A stretch of DNA of 64,000 nt from Prochlorococcus marinus str. MIT 1013 (GCF_027359395.1 NZ_CP114778.1:372001-436000), one strand, 5' to 3'; positions 28,768 through 38,283 are shown, numbered from the stretch's first letter. Notes: a model not told the origin generated them from the letters alone. Numbers and translations are program-made.

Positions 28768-28852
28768 AACCGTCATAGCTAATCTTTCAACATTTTTAAA
28801 CAATCAATTGTTTTTAAAATAAATTTCCATAAAATAAAGAATATACGTATTA

Positions 28853-28999
28853 ATGATGAGATTTAAAGTTTCAATGATTAACGAACTAGGTAATTTTCAC
28901 GAAGAAACTATTATTGCCAATAATGAGAAGGAAGCACAACGGAATGTGCAGACATTCAACCCTAAATCAAAGGTCCTAGAAACAAAATGGGTCTATAAA
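28853..28999 (+). CDS. Small protein, possibly frameshifted at its C-terminus
   Basis: 48 codons. The protein begins MMRFKVSMINELGNFHEETI and contains ANNEKEAQRNVQTFNPKSKV, then ends LENKMGL. One base fewer in the AAAA run at 28980-28983 would give an ending LETKWVYK, with the stop at 29001. The TxKWVYK-type ending is typical of a small cyanobacterial protein family of this general shape. Either a natural or sequencing-derived indel. Family function unknown. Confidence 0.5.
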
Positions 29000-29020
29000 T
29001 AGTTTCGAAACATAATTAAA

Positions 29021-29374
29021 ATGGAAGAACTTACTTATAGGGATCTAAGCGAAACCGAATTAGACACTCTTAAAGATATGTATATATCAAGTCGTGTTAA
29101 CACTATGACTGAAAGTGATCTAAGAGAATTTGTAAAGGAAATTATCATCGATCAAATCAAAGGAACGGTAGGTAATGCTGAAGAAAAGGAAGCTTGGGAA
29201 GAAATAAAAGAACATTTCTCACAGGACTTAGGTCAAAAGATTCTTGAAGTGAAAGAGAAATGCAACAAAAACAATAAAGTAGAGAAAAAAAGTCCAGATG
29301 AGATTGAATTTGATAGAAGACTTGATCTTCTAAAGCAACAAGAAGAAGACCAGTCAAGTAAGGACATGTGGTAG
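29021..29374 (+). CDS. Helical acidic protein, 117 aa
   Basis: MEELTYRDLSETELDTLKDM, SRVNTMTESDLREFVKEII, then EEKEAWEEIKEHFSQDLGQK and a C-terminal coiled-coil-like region ending QQEEDQSSKDMW. Strongly acidic and predicted almost entirely helical. No family recognised; could be phage-related in character, but that is speculation. Confidence 0.5.
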   Translation: MEELTYRDLSETELDTLKDMYISSRVNTMTESDLREFVKEIIIDQIKGTVGNAEEKEAWEEIKEHFSQDLGQKILEVKEKCNKNNKVEKKSPDEIEFDRRLDLLKQQEEDQSSKDMW

Positions 29375-29435
29375 AAAAAAAATCAGATATCACCCTCTAA
29401 GGATTAAGCAAGAAAATAAGCTCTAATATGTTTTA

Positions 29436-29975
29436 TTATAAAAAGTTAAGTGATATCCTAAATATAAATGCAAATATAAAAATGCATATTGACCTTAAAA
29501 ATCTATATTTTAATTCACTCACAAAGCTAAGATATTTACCTGAACTAGCGCATAAAGAAACAAAGGAGTAACCAAATGAAATCCTCTCCATCCAAAAAAG
29601 TGACTTTGAAATTATAATAGTTAAATCATTAACATTTAAAGATATAATTATTATTAAAAGAAAAGATATTATTAAAATAAATAAAAATGATTTAAAAAAA
29701 ATCCCTAAAATGATGCTGATAGAGAAATTAATTTTAGATATTCTTTCCTTTATCTCTTTAAGATGATAATCTTCTAATCGAAAATACTCCGTTTGAGGGA
29801 TTCTAAACTTTTTATAACGAATATGGAACTCCCTTTCTAATTTTATAAAATCTCTAGAATACAATTTAGCAACAACATCATCTGGCTTTAGTTGTTTCAT
29901 CCTATTCTTAAAGTTTTTCGTTATACCAATCTTATATAAATCTCTATTTCTTATTAAATAAAGCCAGCCAATCAT
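29436..29975 (-). CDS. T5orf172/GIY-YIG-like protein with membrane tail
   Basis: Residues about 1-75 carry GWLYLIRNRDLYKIGITKNF, NRMKQLKPDDVVAKLYSRDF and KLEREFHIRYKKFRI, ending PQTEYFRL. This is the T5orf172/MUG113 branch of the GIY-YIG nuclease-like superfamily. The C-terminal half has two hydrophobic segments (about 85-112 and 150-176), an unusual fusion that would tether the domain to the membrane. It lies 40 bp from the DUF2130 gene on the same strand. Nuclease activity is not certain. Confidence 0.65.
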   Translation of the reverse strand: MIGWLYLIRNRDLYKIGITKNFKNRMKQLKPDDVVAKLYSRDFIKLEREFHIRYKKFRIPQTEYFRLEDYHLKEIKERISKINFSISIILGIFFKSFLFILIISFLLIIIISLNVNDLTIIISKSLFWMERISFGYSFVSLCASSGKYLSFVSELKYRFLRSICIFIFAFIFRISLNFL

Positions 29976-30015
29976 ATTAATTAAAATTCAAACATATTAA
30001 ATGTTTACGAATGGA

Positions 30016-31308
30016 TTATGCAGCCTCATTTTTTCTTATCGAGTTAAATTTTTCTCTCATAGTAGGATTATTTCTAGTCAATCTTTTAACAGACACCTCT
30101 TGTGCTTTATCATTAGCTATCCTAAGATTTCTATCAGCTCCAAGTAAAGCGTCTTTTGTTTTTTGCAAGTGATTAATAGATTTATCAATCTCTATAATTG
30201 CTGTTTCAAAACGTTTTGAAGCTAGAGCATAATTTTTACCAAAAGAATCCTTAAAAAGTTCAAGGCTATTCTCAAAATTAGTTATATCAATATTTTGCTC
30301 TTTGATTGCGGCAAGTTCTGACTTATATTCAAGCGCCTTAAGTGAAGCATTCCTTAGTAAGGAAATAATTGGTAGAAAGCATTGCGGACGAACAACGTAC
30401 ATTTTTGGATACCGATATGAAAAGTCAACAATGCCAGAATTAAACAAGTCATTATCAGCTTCTAATAAAGAAACTAAAACAGCATATTCACAATTTTTTT
30501 CGATGCGATCTTTATTTAATTCTTTAAGAAAATCTTCATTCTTCTTCTTGTTAGAGGTACTATCACATTCGTTTTTCATTTCAAACATAATTGATATTAT
30601 TTCGTTTCCTTCACTATCACTATCACGGAAAATATAATCACCTTTACTTCCAAAACTAGCGTCATTATCCTTATCAAAATAAGCATTGGGAAAAGCTGAT
30701 GCCCTTAAACGATTAAACTCATTTTCGCAATGTTGCTCAAGTGATTCACCGACCATTTTTGTTGACAATTTTATTTTCATATCTCGAAGTCTCTCAATTA
30801 ATTCATCACGTTCTTTTAACTGAATCTCATATTTCATCTTTATAGATCTTTCAGATAATTCCTTTTGCAGTTCAACTTTATCTAAGTTGTTCTTAATTTT
30901 TTCATACCCCTCTTTTAATTCATTAACTGCGTTAGAAACTGCAAGTTTTTTATCATATTCATTCTTTTCTCTTGTTTTCTCCAATAAATATGAAAGTGAG
31001 TCTCTCTCCTTTTCGAAGGTATGCTTAATCTTATTAACAGCAATATCTTTTTCAGTCTGAGCAGCAATCAATTGAGACTGAAGGACTTGCATTTTTTTTT
31101 CATTTACCAATGCGGCCTCATGCATCTGTAATCGAATATTTTGAATAGCAAGTTCTACGGACTTCTGTTTATCCTTTTGCAAATGTTCAAGTTCTTTACT
31201 CATTTCATCCTCAAAGGCCTTATCTCTTACCTGCTTAATGATATTTGAGTAATTTTCTTCATCGATGCTTATTGCACTACCACATTCAGGGCATTTGATT
31301 TCATTCAT
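30016..31308 (-). CDS. DUF2130 coiled-coil protein
   Basis: A 430-residue protein of the DUF2130 (COG4487) family. It begins with a zinc-ribbon-like CPECGSAIS (residues 5-13), followed by a long charged coiled coil to about residue 185, then [19 protein letters not shown] (about 184-202) and a folded domain with EMKNECDST (about 249-257), a charged core reminiscent of a restriction-like nuclease. DUF2130 proteins are suspected to be nuclease-like or phage-associated, but function is unknown. The adjacent T5orf172-like gene follows on the same strand. Confidence 0.8.
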   Translation of the reverse strand: MNEIKCPECGSAISIDEENYSNIIKQVRDKAFEDEMSKELEHLQKDKQKSVELAIQNIRLQMHEAALVNEKKMQVLQSQLIAAQTEKDIAVNKIKHTFEKERDSLSYLLEKTREKNEYDKKLAVSNAVNELKEGYEKIKNNLDKVELQKELSERSIKMKYEIQLKERDELIERLRDMKIKLSTKMVGESLEQHCENEFNRLRASAFPNAYFDKDNDASFGSKGDYIFRDSDSEGNEIISIMFEMKNECDSTSNKKKNEDFLKELNKDRIEKNCEYAVLVSLLEADNDLFNSGIVDFSYRYPKMYVVRPQCFLPIISLLRNASLKALEYKSELAAIKEQNIDITNFENSLELFKDSFGKNYALASKRFETAIIEIDKSINHLQKTKDALLGADRNLRIANDKAQEVSVKRLTRNNPTMREKFNSIRKNEAA

Positions 31309-31455
31309 GTCTGAATTAAAGGGACAAATTTATCTATTCTTTCTTTTTATCTGTTTTGGCTTCGATAAGCAAGAATTATGTTAAACCCAAATCCACTAAG
31401 ATTTAAAGTTTCACGTCAATACAAAAAATTTAGAAAAATTGAAATTGAAATTTTT

Positions 31456-31689
31456 TTATTTTTTTGAAATTGGGTATATTCCAGACAAATCACCTTTATT
31501 GGCTTTAATAGCAGAAGCTTTCCATTTATGCCATTTTTTGTTTCTTGAATAGTCTTCCTCCTCCCAAATTTGATTTTGAAATATCAAGATCCCACATAAT
31601 ATAAAAAATATGAGCGCGCCCAAAAAGATATGCCAATCAAGCATTATTGACGCATTTGAATAACGAACATAGGCAAAGGTTTGCAACAT
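31456..31689 (-). CDS. Single-span small protein, 77 aa
   Basis: A hydrophobic helix (about residues 18-40, DWHIFLGALIFFILCGILIF) followed by IWEEEDYSRNKKWHKWKASA. Membrane-anchored with a Trp/Lys-rich tail. The frame could start at several upstream codons; the Met at 31689 is the first. Not recognised. Confidence 0.5.
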   Translation of the reverse strand: MLQTFAYVRYSNASIMLDWHIFLGALIFFILCGILIFQNQIWEEEDYSRNKKWHKWKASAIKANKGDLSGIYPISKK

Positions 31690-31921
31690 AATTTCCTTTC
31701 TGAACGAATACGTTCAAAAATGTGTACACACAAATTCTAAAGAATTTTCAAGACAAGTGAGTTTTAGCACTACACACCTTTTTAAAGGTTAAATATGAAT
31801 GACTAAATATTTAGTTATAAATTATTTGTAAAATCTTTATTTGATTGAGCAATAATTTTTACTACATAATATATATTTATATACAATATAAAATAAAATT
31901 ATAAAGTATTGATTACAAAAA

Positions 31922-32089
31922 ATGCAATTACTAAACTTTGCTCTTGCCCATTCAGAGCTAGGTATAAGTCACTTCACAACAGATTTGATTATTGTTCTTT
32001 CATTCGCAATAGTAACAGCACTTCCTATGTCTTTATTACGACCTCAGATTCAAGAAGATAACGTAAAGAGCAATGTTTTCAAAAGCTGA
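31922..32089 (+). CDS. Single-span small protein, 55 aa
   Basis: MQLLNFALAHSELGISHFTT then a membrane helix (about residues 23-42) and a polar tail PQIQEDNVKSNVFKS. Clear start and stop. Not recognised. Confidence 0.5.
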   Translation: MQLLNFALAHSELGISHFTTDLIIVLSFAIVTALPMSLLRPQIQEDNVKSNVFKS

Positions 32090-32391
32090 GAATATAATTT
32101 TCTTAGTCAATTAATATAAGTAAGTTATAAACTAAAAGTATAAGTAATATAAAATAATGTATTTATATATTGTGTTAATCGCCCATAATGCAATAGGTTT
32201 ACGATATTTAGAATTCTGTAATGTCTATTAAAGAATATTACCCATTAAATCGAAATATGATATAGACCAAAAATATCTGATTAAAATCATCATTAGTGTT
32301 GTGTGTTTTTTAAGTTGTCTTTCATTTTTTTGCTTAGTTAGACACGTTTTCAGACAAAGTCTATGTACAATATTTATACATAAAAATCATT
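32090..32391 (+). other. Intergenic region without a supported gene
   Basis: About 300 bp, AT-rich. A 24-codon ATG frame at 32158 (MYLYIVLIAHNAIG...) is the only ORF; I do not call it. Confidence 0.4.
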
Positions 32392-32793
32392 ATGTCAGAC
32401 AAAATTTTATTTATATATGACGGTGAATGTCCATTCTGCAATCACTTTGCACAATTACTTGAATTAAAAAGCGCTCTTCCTGAATTCGAAATATTAGATG
32501 GAAGAAAAAATCTTGCCTTATTATCTGAACTCTTTAACCAAGGCTATGATTTGAATAAAGGTGCAATCCTCATCAGTAATGAAAATATTCGTCATGGTGC
32601 AGATGCAATTAATTGGATTTGCTCCCAGATCAAAGAGCCAAGCGACTCACTTATAGAAGTACTCAGGATTATTTTCACCTCTAACAAAAGGACCAATTTT
32701 TTATTCCCATTCCTGTTATGGGGTAGAAGATTTTTACTTACATTAAAAGGGAAGGTGTGGCAACCAGTTAGCGAAAACAATCAATTTTTTTGA
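32392..32793 (+). CDS. DCC-family thiol-disulfide protein (DUF393)
   Basis: A 133-residue protein of the DCC/DUF393 family, a thioredoxin-like fold. FIYDGECPFCNHFAQLLEL (residues 7-25) carries the family motif D-G-x-C-P-x-C with the two redox cysteines, and LLWGRRFLLTLKG is the conserved C-terminal block. Probably a cytosolic disulfide oxidoreductase; partner unknown. Monocistronic. Confidence 0.85.
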   Translation: MSDKILFIYDGECPFCNHFAQLLELKSALPEFEILDGRKNLALLSELFNQGYDLNKGAILISNENIRHGADAINWICSQIKEPSDSLIEVLRIIFTSNKRTNFLFPFLLWGRRFLLTLKGKVWQPVSENNQFF

Positions 32794-33140
32794 AATTACA
32801 ATCAAAATATATTAATAATTTTAAGTTTGGATGATTTTGAAGACTTTATTCATTAGATATTAAACCAAAATCCATGAAGCGAATTGTTATTCAAGCAATA
32901 AGTAAAAATACTAATTAGATGAAAAAATTGTTTTGATGAATAGTAAGCTATCTGTTGCCTCATAAATCACTAATAATCCAATCATAGATTTACTTCAACA
33001 TTTGGTATTAGTATTGAACAAATTTTTCTTATAGTTGGTTTTTTATAATTCATTTGTAACATCAGTTGATGAGAGGAGAGACACAGTACATAGAGAGTGT
33101 TCAAATATGTAAAATAAGATTTTAAATATCTAAGCTAAAT
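32794..33140 (+). other. Intergenic region without a supported gene
   Basis: About 345 bp of AT-rich sequence with no open frame of useful length and no hairpin followed by a T-tract that I can see. Confidence 0.4.
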
Positions 33141-33245
33141 ATGCTTATAGAAATTCTTGGTAATAGTAGTTCATTACTAATTATTCTTTTGATTGGTTTA
33201 TCCATATATTTTGGTATTCAGGCTAAAATGAAAAATATAAAATGA
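33141..33245 (+). CDS. Single-span microprotein, 34 aa
   Basis: MLIEILGNSSSLLIILLIGL continuing as a membrane helix, then FGIQAKMKNIK with a basic end. Very short but a clean start-to-stop frame with a membrane-protein composition. Confidence 0.4.
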   Translation: MLIEILGNSSSLLIILLIGLSIYFGIQAKMKNIK

Positions 33246-33322
33246 TCCTTAGTTATTTGAATAATTACGAAGAAATCTAATCTACAAGTAAGTTAGTCAT
33301 AAAAAAGTGATTAAAAGTTAAC

Positions 33323-33574
33323 TTATTCTAATATATGCTTTTTAACTTCCTCGAGATTATGACCTCTCACTCTCTCAATACTTGAGATAGGTATCCAATT
33401 CCAATCCACAAACAGAATAAGCATTACAGCAATAAAGATAGACAAAGGCAAAATAAGCTCAATAAAAACATGTCGAACCATATAAACCATTAAGTCTGAA
33501 GTATTAGTAACAATTTCTTCATAAAGCGGATCAAACAAGACAATTAGATACGTATAAGGTAATAAGGATAACAA
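33323..33574 (-). CDS. Small membrane protein, 83 aa
   Basis: A membrane helix near residues 35-55 (VFIELILPLSIFIAVMLILF) and a more weakly hydrophobic N-terminus. The tail is IERVRGHNLEEVKKHILE. Not recognised. Confidence 0.45.
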   Translation of the reverse strand: MLSLLPYTYLIVLFDPLYEEIVTNTSDLMVYMVRHVFIELILPLSIFIAVMLILFVDWNWIPISSIERVRGHNLEEVKKHILE

Positions 33575-34012
33575 AATTAGATATCAGAATGTGAGTATAA
33601 ATAATTAGAGACATGACAAAAAAGATATAAGACTGATCAAATAAAAGCGGTTTTGCCAATGAAAGAGAATGCTCGACAAGGGTTTATCTCAAATGGAAAC
33701 GGTCATAAACAATAAATACATAAGATTTTATCAAGGCGAAAATCAACAAAAGCAAAAACGATCATACTTAAAATTCACATGACCAAGAATCATGAAAATA
33801 GATAAAAAGGATAATTAAAAAAGGTATGTATCATAGGTTTTTAAGCATGAAAAACCAAATTTCATGATAAATCAAAAAAATGGTCGAGTAAAAAAATAGA
33901 ATCTATTAAAGAAAAAACCAAAAAAGCAGACTAAAAGATAAGAAAGATCTAACTAGGTAAATAAAATATAGATGAATAATCATATAAATATATATAGAAA
34001 AATTTATCCAAT
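33575..34012 (+). other. Intergenic region, AT-rich
   Basis: About 440 bp. Only very short frames (for example 18 codons from 33659). No repeat or structured RNA evident by eye. Confidence 0.4.
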
Positions 34013-34045
34013 AAAAAAAGCCGAGAGGCAGATATGCTTCTCGGC
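34013..34045 (-). terminator. Minus-strand terminator of the abrB gene
   Basis: GCCGAGA (34020-34026) pairs with TCTCGGC (34039-34045), and an A-run at 34013-34019 becomes a T-tract on the minus strand. It lies 35 bp past the stop of the cyAbrB gene. Confidence 0.7.
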
Positions 34046-34079
34046 TAAATCTAAATGTTTTAATTCAGTTTTAATGAGA

Positions 34080-34436
34080 TTAACCTTCTCCTTCTGGAAC
34101 CAAACGGAATCCTTTACGTCCCATCTTAATCTCAAAATTATCGCCAGGCTTGAGATCTAAAAGAGCTGTATAGGCCTTTCCTATCAAGAGGTTTCCATTT
34201 CCTTGAACGGTAGCCACATAACTAAGCTTTCTTCCACCTTTACCAATACCTCCAGCACTTTCAGCAGCCAGGTTTACACCTTTAGCCTCAAGAAGTGCTT
34301 CGTAAAAAGCAGTGTAGTTAAGACGCTCTCCGCCTCCTTTTTTGGTGGAAACATATCCACAAGCTTTAACAAGATCAGATTTTGAGACATCTCCCAAGTC
34401 TTTGACCTTGGCTAATAAATCCTTACCAGTGAGCAT
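34080..34436 (-). CDS. cyAbrB-type transcriptional regulator
   Basis: A 118-residue protein of the cyanobacterial AbrB family. It has MLTGKDLLAKVKDLGDVSKS, then GYVSTKKGGGERLNYTAFYE, and the AbrB swapped-hairpin-like C-terminal half with ALLDLKPGDNFEIKMGRKGF. cyAbrB proteins bind DNA with low specificity and regulate carbon/nitrogen balance and other functions. It is followed by a good terminator and appears monocistronic. Confidence 0.88.
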   Translation of the reverse strand: MLTGKDLLAKVKDLGDVSKSDLVKACGYVSTKKGGGERLNYTAFYEALLEAKGVNLAAESAGGIGKGGRKLSYVATVQGNGNLLIGKAYTALLDLKPGDNFEIKMGRKGFRLVPEGEG

Positions 34437-34525
34437 GATAAATAAATGGTTGTACTTATAATACTAACTTATAATTAACAAACTTACAATATTTACATTA
34501 GTCCGAGACATTAAAGGTAAAAGTT

Positions 34526-34639
34526 ATGGGAACAAAAGCATCTAGATTAAACTCAGTAATTCAAGGTTATGAGGAAAATTATTCATGCATGAAGCCCTTG
34601 ATTTATAGGAAAAATGCTTTTTGGCATGCTTTAAAATAA
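34526..34639 (+). CDS. Possible microprotein, 37 aa
   Basis: ATG to TAA frame: MGTKASRLNSVIQGYEENYS, then KPLIYRKNAFWHALK. Basic, Trp-containing. Located in a long gap. Low confidence because of length; no family known. Confidence 0.25.
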   Translation: MGTKASRLNSVIQGYEENYSCMKPLIYRKNAFWHALK

Positions 34640-35076
34640 ATGATTCATAAGATCATTTATCTATTAGAAAACGCTCAGTCTCCAGCAATAGCAAGATAAT
34701 TTTATAAAATAAGAAAAAATCTGTACCTGCTTATAGACACCTATAAGCAAATTAAAAGTTCATTCAATCAAATCGTTCAGTATATAAAGCGTTACTTTTG
34801 AATATTTGATAAGTGATGAATCAGAATTAAATTACTTATTACAACAAAAAATGAATCTGTCCAAAATTTCACTGATTTATATTGTATCTATATCCAGCCA
34901 TTAGAATTTTCTGGGTTATTTGAAGGTCTATTAAATTCCTAGTATCAACAAGAAATAATTACTTTGAAACTTTCAGTGAGTTTTATTCTCCTTCTTAAAT
35001 CAAACTAAGAACTATAGAACATAATTTCTCAAAAACTGTCAGGAAATCAAATCTTCTAGATATAAATGAAAATACT
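34640..35076 (+). other. Intergenic region without a supported gene
   Basis: About 435 bp. No open frame of plausible length on either strand and no obvious terminator or repeat. Confidence 0.4.
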
Positions 35077-35322
35077 TTATTGGATATTCGCCTTGATTTT
35101 GGGTTCAAATACAGCACCATTACATATCATCACTGATAAAACATCTTTACTCTCATCATTCATTTTCTTAACAGCTTTGACTTGACTCAATGTCTCCGAT
35201 GTTCTTCTTAAGCATCGATTCCAGCTTGAGGCTTGCTTGGAGATAGGGAATAATTGAATAGATAGTGTAGTAAAACCTAGAGTTAGAAGTCCTAAATAAA
35301 TTTTTGAGTAAAAGTCATTCAT
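35077..35322 (-). CDS. Signal-anchored protein, 81 aa
   Basis: An N-terminal hydrophobic segment (about residues 5-25), then SKQASSWNRCLRRTSETLSQ and DVLSVMICNGAVFEPKIKAN. The WNRCL...VM.CNGAVFEP pattern resembles a recurrent picocyanobacterial small-protein family with two cysteines. Likely periplasmic after the anchor. Function unknown. Confidence 0.5.
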   Translation of the reverse strand: MNDFYSKIYLGLLTLGFTTLSIQLFPISKQASSWNRCLRRTSETLSQVKAVKKMNDESKDVLSVMICNGAVFEPKIKANIQ

Positions 35323-35499
35323 TTTTTCACTGAAATAAACATCTCAATAAGATCTATTCAAACAGATCAAGTAAACCTCCACTCACTATTTCCTAATCAA
35401 AATATTATGTCAAGTTAAGAGATGAAAGTTAAAATTTATAGATTAACCGTATTGAGAATGAAAGATAATGCTGTAAAAATATCAAAAAGGAATTGAATA

Positions 35500-35670
35500 T
35501 CAATCAGACCACTTACCAATAACAAATTCAAGAAGACGATCAACATCATTATCAGGACAGTCCGTCTTGATTTTTAAGTCCTTACAAGCATCACTAATTT
35601 TTTCAAAGCAATCTTTGACATCCACATTTGCCTCTATAGCTTCAAACATTTGCTTATCAGTAAAGGTCAT
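35500..35670 (-). CDS. Small acidic protein, 56 aa
   Basis: MTFTDKQMFEAIEANVDVKD, then CFEKISDACKDLKIKTDCPD and a C-terminal VDRLLEFVIGKWSD. The frame continues upstream to 35763, but that extension looks unlike a signal peptide, so the internal ATG is preferred. Three cysteines in a helical, acidic protein. Not recognised. Confidence 0.5.
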   Translation of the reverse strand: MTFTDKQMFEAIEANVDVKDCFEKISDACKDLKIKTDCPDNDVDRLLEFVIGKWSD

Positions 35671-35806
35671 ATTAAAAAAGGAACGTTTTATAAAGAATAT
35701 TTTAATTAGACATTTTGGGCAAACTTGATAAGGATAACTGAATAAACAGCTAGAGACAAACAACTATTACAAGTTCAAGTCGGTGATAATAATGATTAAT
35801 CAAGAT

Positions 35807-36409
35807 TTATCTAGTTAAAGCCAAGGCCCAATTAGGAGAGGAGGAGCTAACACCCAAAATATTCTTGGTCAATGAAGAATTGCACTTGGCGACGATTCCA
35901 TTGGTAGGAAGATTTGAAAACAACTCATTCTTGATCCATTGCGAATGCCATATTTTTACCTGCATAGGATCATGAGTTCTTAGAGTTATTGGGACCTCGA
36001 ATCCCCAGTTTTGAAGTTGAGTCAAATCTGACAATTCATCACTTTTTGAGGAAAAAATTTGGAATGCTTTAAATAAAATAGAGGAATTATTATCAATTTT
36101 CGAGCATGAGTTCGATAGCAATTGATCTATAGACATACTGGAATTAGAAGAATGTGAATATAAAACGCCCTCCAACTCAACTTCAACTTTTAGAGAATCA
36201 TCAATATTCAAAGGAATAGAATCGATATTCCTAATGTTTTCAATAATCTCACTATCCTCACGAGAATATGCTTCTACTAACTGGCCATATTTATATCTAA
36301 GTCCTATTGCGCAACCATCAATCTTGGGCTGCACAACCATAGTTGATCCCTCTGGTAATTTTTCCCACCAGCTAAAGAAGCAATCCTTATCAAGTCCAAG
36401 TAATCTCAT
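35807..36409 (-). CDS. Orphan NAD-dependent ligase adenylation-domain fragment
   Basis: A 200-residue protein matching only the nucleotidyltransferase core of NAD+-dependent DNA ligase. Motif I is QPKIDGCAIGL (residues 27-37; adenylated Lys29, KIDG), the motif III-like segment is VEVELEGVLYS (75-85) and motif IV is PTNGIVAKCNSSL (near 175). The NAD-binding N-terminal domain, OB fold, zinc finger, helix-hairpin-helix and BRCT domains of full LigA are absent. It might adenylate or ligate a limited substrate; activity unproven. A degenerate relative is at 40552-41238. Confidence 0.7.
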   Translation of the reverse strand: MRLLGLDKDCFFSWWEKLPEGSTMVVQPKIDGCAIGLRYKYGQLVEAYSREDSEIIENIRNIDSIPLNIDDSLKVEVELEGVLYSHSSNSSMSIDQLLSNSCSKIDNNSSILFKAFQIFSSKSDELSDLTQLQNWGFEVPITLRTHDPMQVKIWHSQWIKNELFSNLPTNGIVAKCNSSLTKNILGVSSSSPNWALALTR

Positions 36410-36768
36410 ATATATATCAATAGGAAAATGTCGAGCGAAGTCCCTTCAATAACTTCTTTTCTTAAGAAATCAAGAAAATAGAAAGGGAAGTAATGTTATA
36501 ACAACATAAGAAATGCAAAAATGGAAAAGAAAAAGTAACCAATACAAATTACCGATTCAATGGATATTTCTCTACGAAAAGATTAAAGTCACAGCCAAAT
36601 AAATTTAATAATAGGGTAAAAATGGATATGAGAAAGATTTTATACCTTAAAAAATAATTTGTATAAATTTAATAAATCAGCATATAGATATTATTTCAAT
36701 AAAAACAGTATTTATTCTCATGTCGTCAAGATTTTTATACCATAACTTTAAAAAACACATCTTTTATA
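36410..36768 (+). other. Intergenic region without a supported gene
   Basis: About 360 bp; only short frames. In-frame stops immediately precede the ligase-like start at 36409, so that gene does not extend upstream. Confidence 0.4.
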
Positions 36769-37020
36769 ATGACCATACCAGAGAAATATCCTGAGAATAT
36801 GCCATGGGATTTAACTATCGATCAAGGTAAATACAATTCAATTCAATGGATCCTATCTAAAGCAGACATCGCTTATACATTCACAAGAAGTCGGATAGAC
36901 GATAATTATGTATACATACAAAAGAATGATGGTAAAAGAAAAGCATATAAAGAATATGAAGCTAGATTCACCTACCAAAGATTGTTTGACGAGGGATATT
37001 CATTAGCTGCCTTTTCCTGA
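36769..37020 (+). CDS. Hypothetical protein, 83 aa, copy 1 of tandem pair
   Basis: MTIPEKYPENMPWDLTIDQG then YTFTRSRIDDNYVYIQKNDG and an ending ARFTYQRLFDEGYSLAAFS. It aligns with the next gene (37088-37342) over the KYPE..PWDL, YIQKND/FIMQRDD and ARxTYQ-LxDxGx blocks. A compact soluble domain duplicated in tandem. Not recognised. Confidence 0.6.
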   Translation: MTIPEKYPENMPWDLTIDQGKYNSIQWILSKADIAYTFTRSRIDDNYVYIQKNDGKRKAYKEYEARFTYQRLFDEGYSLAAFS

Positions 37021-37087
37021 TTAATAAACTAATTCTTGACGATGAAGAGCATAAGTGTAGGCTAAAAGATATAGTCACTTTTAATAC

Positions 37088-37342
37088 ATGCCAAGGGTAA
37101 AAAGAGAGAAGTATCCAGAAAAGGCTCCCTGGGATTTAGGACCATTATCTGAGCATAAATCTCAAGAAAATTGGAGGCTTGTAAGAGGATCTGAAATTGT
37201 CATTTTCGCTAGAAAAGGAGAAGGCAACCACTATTTCATCATGCAAAGAGACGATAAAGAGCCTATTGAGATCCTCGCATTTCAAGCAAGACTTACATAT
37301 CAACAACTTTTAGATAAAGGTTTCAAGCTTGAAGTCTCGTGA
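37088..37342 (+). CDS. Hypothetical protein, 84 aa, copy 2 of tandem pair
   Basis: MPRVKREKYPEKAPWDLGPL, GEGNHYFIMQRDDKEPIEIL and ARLTYQQLLDKGFKLEVS. Shares the KYPE-x-x-PWDL start and ARxTYQxLxDxGxxL end with the 83-aa gene 67 bp upstream. Function unknown. Confidence 0.6.
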   Translation: MPRVKREKYPEKAPWDLGPLSEHKSQENWRLVRGSEIVIFARKGEGNHYFIMQRDDKEPIEILAFQARLTYQQLLDKGFKLEVS

Positions 37343-37351
37343 TTTTGTTGT

Positions 37352-37564
37352 ATGAAAAATATTATGACCGAATTAGAAGAGCTTGAAGAAATAGTTGGAT
37401 GTCTAGAAAGCATAGAACCATTCGGAATAGAACCGGACTTCAGTTCACTAGGTCTAGAACCAGCTGAAGTCTTAGGATTTGAATCAGAAACAGAATTGGA
37501 AAATGCTATTAAACTTTTAACAAGTGAAATCAAACATAATCACATGTTCCTTATTGATCTTTAA
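37352..37564 (+). CDS. Small acidic protein, 70 aa
   Basis: MKNIMTELEELEEIVGCLES, FGIEPDFSSLGLEPAEVLGF, then NAIKLLTSEIKHNHMFLIDL. Highly acidic; starts 9 bp after the preceding stop, so co-transcribed with the tandem pair. No family recognised. Confidence 0.5.
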   Translation: MKNIMTELEELEEIVGCLESIEPFGIEPDFSSLGLEPAEVLGFESETELENAIKLLTSEIKHNHMFLIDL

Positions 37565-38153
37565 AGGATATATAAACAATATATATAATAAATTAAGTTC
37601 AATTTAGATAATTAAGATTAGAAATATATTAGAGTTGAATTTCTACAATAAGCTCTGTCACAGAATCTTCAGCTCGACCAGACCAATAAGATCACAAAAA
37701 TATAATCTGACAGGACAAAACAATATACTAATAAATGGGGAAAGTTATTTAACCGAATAACTCCTATTATTCATTCAAAAAAATATGAAATTAATTATCT
37801 ACATATAATAAAATAGCTTAAACTAGGATATCAAAGTTTAAAGAAATTGATTTTATAAAGGGAATGAATTTAAGATAAAAGTTTATTACAAATAATACTT
37901 TTACCATTATTTAATTTCTTATGAATAAATTTTTGAAGAAGAAAATTATTAAATACTAGATAAAATAATTCTTTACAAAAATCTACCAATATAAATGGTA
38001 GGAGTATATTTTAACGCAGCATTATCAGGGGATTCTAGTAACATTGCATGTACATAGTAAAGCCTAACCTGTTCAAAAAAGTTCCAGATAATTGATTTTT
38101 TGCATAATTGACAATGAACTGACATTATCTCCATTGTCAGATCTTATTGGTTG
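37565..38153 (+). other. Intergenic region without a supported gene
   Basis: About 590 bp between the 70-aa gene and a minus-strand 36-aa ORF. AT-rich. No hairpin-plus-T-tract or long frame that I can support. Confidence 0.4.
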
Positions 38154-38264
38154 TTATGCCCAATCGGTATCTTCTAGGAGACATGAATATTCTGAAATAT
38201 CAAAGAAAGTATCTTCGTTAAGAAGATCGTCGACTTCTGCTCGAAGCCAATAACTTAAAGCCAT
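38154..38264 (-). CDS. Small acidic protein, 36 aa
   Basis: MALSYWLRAEVDDLLNEDTF continuing FDISEYSCLLEDTDWA. Acidic, clear start and stop. It follows the hli operon on the same strand by 19 bp, so it may be the last gene of that transcript. Not recognised. Confidence 0.45.
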   Translation of the reverse strand: MALSYWLRAEVDDLLNEDTFFDISEYSCLLEDTDWA

Positions 38265-38283
38265 TTTAATAAAAAAGTAGAGG

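Noticed and set aside
34526-34639. Strong gene call for the 37-codon frame
   Set aside because: It is kept only at low confidence because length and composition do not separate it from chance.
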